Shown here in pieces: positions 58,956 to 64,000 of a stretch of DNA of 64,000 nt. Both the position numbers and the translations under genes were made by a program. The stretch covers positions 64,752,368 to 64,816,367 of the forward strand of contig CM069452.1 of NCBI GenBank assembly GCA_035610835.1, given 5' to 3'. Origin of the DNA: Ophiura sarsii (taxonomy: Eukaryota; Echinodermata; Ophiuroidea; Amphilepidida; Ophiuridae). Under the pieces are notes generated by a model, which saw nothing but the letters and a program-made list of their open reading frames with translations, ran no database searches and was not told the DNA's origin. How positions within the stretch are numbered: position 1 is the stretch's first letter; every line of letters starts with the position of its first letter.

Positions 58956-59094
58956 CCATAATATTGCTGTAATGACATAATGTTGGTGGCCCCTCATTTC
59001 ATTCAATTACATTGTATATGTGATTCATAACTTTATACGATTTCTTACAATAAAAGTAATATATAGCTCAATGTTTCTGTTTCAAAACCTTTAG

Positions 59095-59235
59095 GTCCTT
59101 TTGGTGGAGCGATGAGTAAACGTCTGCCATCCCGAGTCACCATCATGACTTTCAGCCTATTTGCAGCCGTAGGCCTCATTACTTCATCTTTAGTGTCATC
59201 AGTATATATGATGATGCTGACAATTGCATTGACAG
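59095..59235 (+). CDS. SLC16/monocarboxylate-transporter-like, exon 2
   Basis: Encodes PFGGAMSKRLPSRVTIMTFS and LFAAVGLITSSLVSS..MMMLTIALTG: the TM2-TM3 loop with the MFS-type G-G..xx.R motif, TM3 and the start of TM4. The acceptor CTTTAG and donor CAGGTAAA keep the reading phase (2 bases in, 1 base out) with exons 1 and 3. Confidence 0.8.
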
Positions 59236-59622
59236 GTAAATTACAAAATTGTATCTTTTGGCAATCTTCACACACAAAATAAACACAAATTAGAGCTCAA
59301 TTTTAGAGCAAAAATTATCCAAATAATCAATATTGAATGTGAAATTTGAAGTTGAAAGTAGGTTATACTCGCCGTATCGTAATAAAAAAAGTAAAATTGG
59401 GGACGCATCTCTATATTACCCAATTGGCAATGACGTGTAACTCTACCCCTGCATGGGGATAGGTCAAATTATATTTGGCTAGAATAAGAGCGATAGGCAA
59501 TATCTCTCAGTCAAATATGGTGATTTGTTTGAGAACTTTAGACTCCAACCTTTATCAAGTTTACTAGAATTCATCAACTTTGTCACTGATACGTTAAATT
59601 CAATTTTCTCGATGTAATACAG

Positions 59623-60536
59623 GTTTCTCAATCAGCTCTGTAGCGGTTATTACGGCCGAACTGGCTAACTATTTCGATGAATATTACGATGTTGCGATCT
59701 CAGTTTCAAGGATGGGCTTCCCATTGGGTGTTATAATTATGCCACCTGTGACACAGACTTTGCTTGATATATACGGATGGCGCGGAACTATAATGATAAT
59801 AGGCGCAATGTCTTCACATCTTTTAGTTTGCGGAGTAATACTTAGACCTGTATGGCAGACATCGAGACTACAAGATAATGCAGGTGTCAAGAATGAAAGC
59901 CAAACAAGCGCTATTCCTGATGCAGAAACGGACCAACGAAGTACATGTCAAAATATCATGTACACTTTTGATTTTGTTTTATTCAAAGATATCAATTTCA
60001 TATCGATGTTGCTATACAACGTAGGCAATGCCTATAGCTATACTGGCTGGTTGATTTACGTGGTTCCTCATGGCATGGAGACAGGATTCTCGGCATCTTC
60101 AGCATCTTATTTCGCAACATTTGGAGGAATAGGCAATCTTGTTGCCAATATACTGTACCCAATTGTAAAAATGAAATTTACCAATAAACAAGTACTGTAC
60201 AGCATGACCGCCCTTAGTGTTGTAGCAATGACAATGGACCCGATCTTTTCGATTTCCCGCTCTTACGTCGGGTTGGTGCTGTCGTCTGCTACTTATGGGT
60301 TTGGACGAGAAATGGCCACCACAACACTTTTTGTGTTGCTCAAAGAAACTATAGACCCAGACAAAATAACAAATGCTATGTTATGGTTGTACGTCTCCCA
60401 TAGCGTCGGATCCGTCTCTAGTGGGTTTTTATCAGGTATTTACCAGGTTATGTCAAACGTGTTTAAAGGCATAGGTCCACTTCGACCACTCATCCTGGGT
60501 GAACTAGCTTACACCTGTTCATTTGATGACAGATGA
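59623..60536 (+). CDS. SLC16/monocarboxylate-transporter-like, exon 3 (terminal)
   Basis: Continues GFSISSVAVITAELANYFDE then DVAISVSRMGFPLG (TM4-TM5), LLDIYGWRGTIMIIGA (the YGWRG motif of SLC16 members, TM6) and CGVILRP. A hydrophilic central loop (QTSRLQDNAG to CQNIM) follows, then TMs 7-11 (FISMLLYNVGNAY, GGIGNLVANILYPI, YGFGREMATTTLFVLLKE, LYVSHSVGSVSSGFLSGIYQ). After GIYQ the usual last membrane helix is missing: the frame ends VFKGIGPLRPL..CSFDDR. In the +1 frame an open stretch (60506-60627) reads LTPVHLMTDEIEVRWRN, a plausible cytoplasmic tail. A frameshift or a missed splice near 60446-60510 is therefore possible. Total about 414 residues, slightly short for SLC16. Confidence 0.8.
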
Positions 60537-61335
60537 AATAGAGGTCAGATGGAGAAATCTCAACCTCGAGATATCCCCAAAGGATCTGGCTGGTAATAGT
60601 GGGCCTAAGGGTTTAAGCATCATTTGAATCTCTTACAATATACCATTTAAAAGTATAGTCCATGTTAAACCATTATATTTTTTCTATTTTTATATATTGT
60701 ATATATCTACAGGCCTATAATGTTGTAATTTACCCATGCAGAATGGTTAAATATATAATGAATCAGAACAAGAAACGCCATGGTGAATTGCAACTGTTTA
60801 TTGTATTAACTTGGAGTATATTAAAATGTTTAACAACAGTACACCCCTTACTTCATTGGTTTCATATAAACTCTCACAAAATGTAGTTAATATACAGTCC
60901 ATAAATCTTATTCTTAATGCAAGACTAACTTGATTTGAGAGTCCCAAGCTTCTAAGTGGGCTGTACATGTATATCATACTACATTGTACTGTAGTCAAAC
61001 CAATTGGTTGTGTTGACAAATGATCTTCAACTATTGAACCATGGATACCAATGTAAGTGTAAATTTAGCAACACAATTTCGCTAACATTTTAATTTCGCT
61101 AGGACCTCTATTCTCCAAATTAAAATGCCGCTAATTATGTTATACATTTAATAGGTTAATATAGCAAGATGATTCAAATTCATGAAATTAAAATACCGCT
61201 AAAACCAAAGGTGGTGTTTTGCAAATTCGCTAAACTTTAATGCCATGAAATGTATATTGTTTGACAGTATATGCTGTATAAAATGTAAAAAGATGAATCC
61301 AACGGAACCAGGAACAAAACACGAAAATGTAAAAA
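60537..61335. other. 3' flank of the transporter gene
   Basis: AT-rich; no further coding sequence beyond the +1-frame extension to 60627. TTCGCTAA..TTAAAATACCGCTA words between 61078 and 61235 suggest an old short-motif repeat. Confidence 0.35.
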
Positions 61336-61615
61336 TGCAAAGAGTAAAAGCAAGATATACCAATTGGGTGTGGGGACAGGGACTGGGACAAGCAATAGAA
61401 TTGCTGTGCAATAAAACATCAGAAATATAATCAATGGTCTTTATTGTTACGTTATATTTTTGTCGTTTTATTGCAAAGCAATTTGTATTGCTTGTCCCAT
61501 GTGTATTTCCGTGTGTTATTGTTATTTGTTATTTCTCTGTTTTATCGCGTTATTCTCCCTCGTCATAGCCTGTTTCACCACACCCAGTTGGTATATCTTG
61601 CTTTTACTCTTTGCA
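61336..61615. mobile_element. Foldback element, 280 bp
   Basis: TGCAAAGAGTAAAAGCAAGA..TATACCAA at 61336-61373 is inverted at 61578-61615 with one mismatch. Inner arms GGGACAAGCAAT..GCAATAAAAC lie at 61383-61416 and 61467-61500. No coding capacity. Confidence 0.75.
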
Positions 61616-62083
61616 GTATATACTGTGTTCATTTAAACTATATAGATTCTAGATGTATTTTGCGGGGTATTTTGAAACTGTGCCAACCGTGACAATGGAT
61701 TCTTGTTCAAGTTTTTAACTTCTTCGCTTGAAACCTTCGTTTCGTCCTTTCTATAAACTTACCTAAATTTAACATTATTTTTGGTACGGATAGTGGTGTA
61801 CCTCTTGGCACTGTCAAAAAATTGTCGCGTGTCATGATTGGGGGGCCAGACCCATTTTCCACGGGATTGCGGCGCTAAATTGATCTGCAAAATTCGCTGG
61901 TTTAACATTTTAGTATTAAAGATCTTTGGGACGGCAACAAAATCTACAGGAACTATACTTTTTCTTGTGAATATAAGACTCAAGTTGATTGTTTAAGAAG
62001 AAAGTGGTGCACTTTTTGTCCAATCATTTGTCACCATTTTATGCACCCGGTGAGAACGGTAAGCTAGCTACGTACAAGGAGGG

Positions 62084-62776
62084 TGAGCCCGGTACCAGGC
62101 CGGTGAGGACCCCGCATAGACCCGGTATATAACGGTATTGACCCGCTGACCACCAACAAAAATCAATGCGCCCGTTGACATTTTTACTGATTGTTTGGAC
62201 TCTGTTTTTTTTCTTCTATTAGACGGTAAGGTGGCCGCCTACCATTACCGCCCTGCGAACGTGCGCGAAACGGGTGCGCCGTCTTTATACCGTCCTCAAA
62301 CCGGGCTCTCACCGTTTGCCGCCGCTTTTACTCACCCGGTAGGAGTTTTGAGAACGGTCAAACTTCCTGCCGGACGCGGATGGCCGGCAATGTCCCCGGA
62401 AACGGCCCACCGTGTGACATCACCGTGCAGCCGTCTGCACCAATTTGTCACACGGTAATGGCCGGCCAGCTCACACGGATATATGTGAGTGCTACAGAGA
62501 TTCCCGGAATGTGAGAGAAGCGGCGAGCTTGAGCGCTCAGCTTATACCGGGCAGTTTGATCACGTTATCAAGGCGGTTCGGTCGGTACCCAAGCGTTTTG
62601 GCCGGTGAGGACCTGTTGAGAAGGTGGTATGAGCCCGGTTCCAGGCCGATAAGGACCCGGTATAGAACAGTATGAACCCGGTGACCAAAGAAAATCAATG
62701 TGGCCGTTGACATTTTTTGCTGATTGTTCACCGTGTTGGACTCTGTTGTTTTTCTATAAGACGGTGAGGGGCCGCC
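62084..62776. repeat. ACCGGT-rich block with a ~150-bp direct repeat
   Basis: TGAGCCCGGTACCAGGCCGG (62084) recurs as TGAGCCCGGTTCCAGGCCG (62628), and the following ~130 bp is alike in both (CCGTTGACATTTTT, TGGACTCTGTT, AGACGGTRAGG). CCGGT, ACGGT and GGTGAGG words are dense throughout. The block is markedly more GC-rich than its surroundings. The short ORFs inside are not supported. Confidence 0.7.
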
Positions 62777-62805
62777 CAGCTCACACGGATACATGTGAGG
62801 GGCCC

Positions 62806-63312
62806 ATAAGGGGTGTGGACTTTCAGGTACAGCCTCCGTGAAACTGCCGTAACTTCTTCATTATACATTTAATCTATATAAAAGTATACATTTTCTTAAA
62901 GGAAAGGGATCATTGAATCCAACCATGATCATGAAATTGACCATTTTGGAGAAAATGATAAAAAACACGTTTTGTGGACCCATTTTAGGTTCTGCAAAGA
63001 TAACTAAAAATATATTTTGTCAAATGTTGTCATACCAGTTTCATTATTCCTAAAACAATTGAACATATTGTTGGTATTATTATAAAACTAGTATGAAAAC
63101 ATTTGACAAAATATATTTTGAGTTATCTTTGTAGAACGGGTCCAAAAACGTGTTTTTTATAATGTTCTCCAAAACGGTCAATTTCATGATCATGGTTGGA
63201 TTTATTAAACCCTTTTATGCAAAAAAAATGTTACTTTTATATAGATTAAAGGAATAATGAAGGAGTTACAGCAGTTTTACGGAGGCTATGCTGAGGATCC
63301 ACACCCCCTTAG
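62806..63312. mobile_element. Palindromic TTAA MITE, copy 3
   Basis: Left end ATAAGGGGTGTGGACTTTCA, right end GGATCCACACCCCCTTAG: both TTAA sites have one substitution, so this is the most worn copy of the 40913-41629 family. The interior shares CCATGATCATGAAATTGACC with it. Confidence 0.8.
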
Positions 63313-63663
63313 GGACTGTTCTTGTTGGTAGTCAGCCTGTTAGTGCAATGTAACTTATCAATACAAATGAGCGTTACTAGTCGCCGGTGTGCATTAGGAG
63401 ACATGGTCCAATAAACATCCCAAAAACAATAGACAAAAAAGGAATTTTGCAACTTCGATTTAAATTTTGACGAGGAAAACATTGAGCCATCATGGCGGAT
63501 ACCGGGGGCGCGGAGGTGGCGGGCGCCCTCCGTAAAATTTAACAATATACCTTTTTTGTGCACCACTTTACCTTTTTCAGAGGCATAGGTAGGTTCCGTC
63601 GGCACATTTCCAACTTGTACCATGCGATTTTGTTTGCCATTTTGGGGACAACCACATCGCTAG
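63313..63663. other. Spacer, no gene seen
   Basis: The minus-strand ORF at 63309-63623 has no recognised domain. GGCGGATACCGGGGGCGCGG (63493) may belong to an old repeat. Confidence 0.3.

Positions 63664-63701
<38 letters not shown>
63664..63701. repeat. 38-nt poly-C tract
   Basis: The longest homopolymer in the window. A worn MITE-like end (GGATCCGCCGCTG, ending 63827) lies about 125 bp to the right. Confidence 0.9.
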
Positions 63702-64000
63702 TTCACTTAGCAGAATTTCACTAGCTGACGGCAACAAAAATTGGGGACCTTTTACGATTTTTTTTGGGTACCAATTAAAAAAACCTTGGTCAGCCCCCCG
63801 TAAATTTTAATCCTGGATCCGCCGCTGAATGACATGTTGCATATCGTTATAAAGCTTGTTTTCTGAGCATTTTGAATCTAGACTAACTTGAAAATAAAAT
63901 GTTAACTCTCATTTTGTGATGACAGGTCTCAAATAGACTTTAATGGGGTTAAGTAGTTTGAACCAATTTTAAGCTTTTTAACATATCCGCTTTATAATTG
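63702..64000. mobile_element. Remnant of a GGCGGATCC-type element end
   Basis: Read in reverse, CAGCGGCGGATCCAGGATTA begins at 63827 and leads toward the C/G tract, the same arrangement as the CAGTGGCG family. The partner end was not found, so this is a truncated copy. The rest to the window edge is AT-rich and featureless. Confidence 0.35.

Larger units (their letters stand above)
53178..59094 (+). other. Intron 1 of the transporter gene (5.9 kb)
   Basis: GTAAG donor and TTTAG acceptor. It contains a hairpin MITE, a mariner-like MITE and the 1.12-kb tandem array. Between 53250 and 53560 is a less AT-rich patch with no recognised feature. Confidence 0.7.

Noticed and set aside
63309..63623. 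104-codon minus-strand ORF
   Set aside because: Starts at a MITE edge and shows no family signature.

Overview
This window looks like nuclear DNA from a marine invertebrate animal. An echinoderm or hemichordate-like deuterostome is my best guess, at low confidence. The evidence is AT-rich non-coding DNA with frequent TAGGCCTA-type words, GT-AG introns, a SLC16-type transporter split by a 5.9 kb intron, an LRR-immunoglobulin receptor gene, a Crypton-type recombinase gene and a very dense load of short non-autonomous DNA transposons. Nothing looks prokaryotic.

Layout. 1-5375: satellite array built on an 18-bp perfect palindrome with a regular higher-order structure. 5376-7095: small inverted-repeat element, a 21-nt G run and AT-rich spacer. 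7096-9918: a single-exon 940-codon gene whose N-terminal third matches Crypton-type (DUF3504-like) tyrosine recombinases but lacks key catalytic residues; a repeat-rich tail follows. A TTAA-flanked MITE begins two bases after its stop codon. 10285-21750: transposon graveyard with three paralogous copies of one repeat, a ~3.1 kb tandem duplication, and piggyBac-like, hAT-like, mariner-like and foldback insertions, several dated by empty sites in paralogous copies. 22590-25973: LRR-Ig transmembrane receptor gene with two compensating frame breaks, between opposite-facing copies of one MITE. 26369-29470: motif-repeat DNA. 29569-32825: 5'-truncated minus-strand LINE with long target-site duplications. 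33594-37000: tRNA-derived SINE and a string of MITEs, three of them abutting at TA sites. 37000-43890: mostly non-coding, with an (AAAT)n tract, a 717-bp palindromic TTAA MITE, a 405-bp tandem duplication and two candidate terminal exons of an unidentified gene. 44332-47376: nested MITEs. 49653-51880: 99-bp minisatellite whose minus strand is open over 739 codons. 52985-60536: three-exon SLC16/monocarboxylate-transporter-like gene, with intron 1 holding a ~1.12 kb tandem array. 60537-64000: foldback elements, an ACCGGT-rich block and a 38-nt C run.

The three main genes are unrelated in function: a DNA-binding or domesticated recombinase-like protein, a cell-surface recognition receptor and a plasma-membrane solute transporter. 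The unusual content lies in the domesticated Crypton-like gene, the internally amplified LRR-Ig gene, and the many repeat families whose insertions can be read directly from target-site duplications and empty sites.
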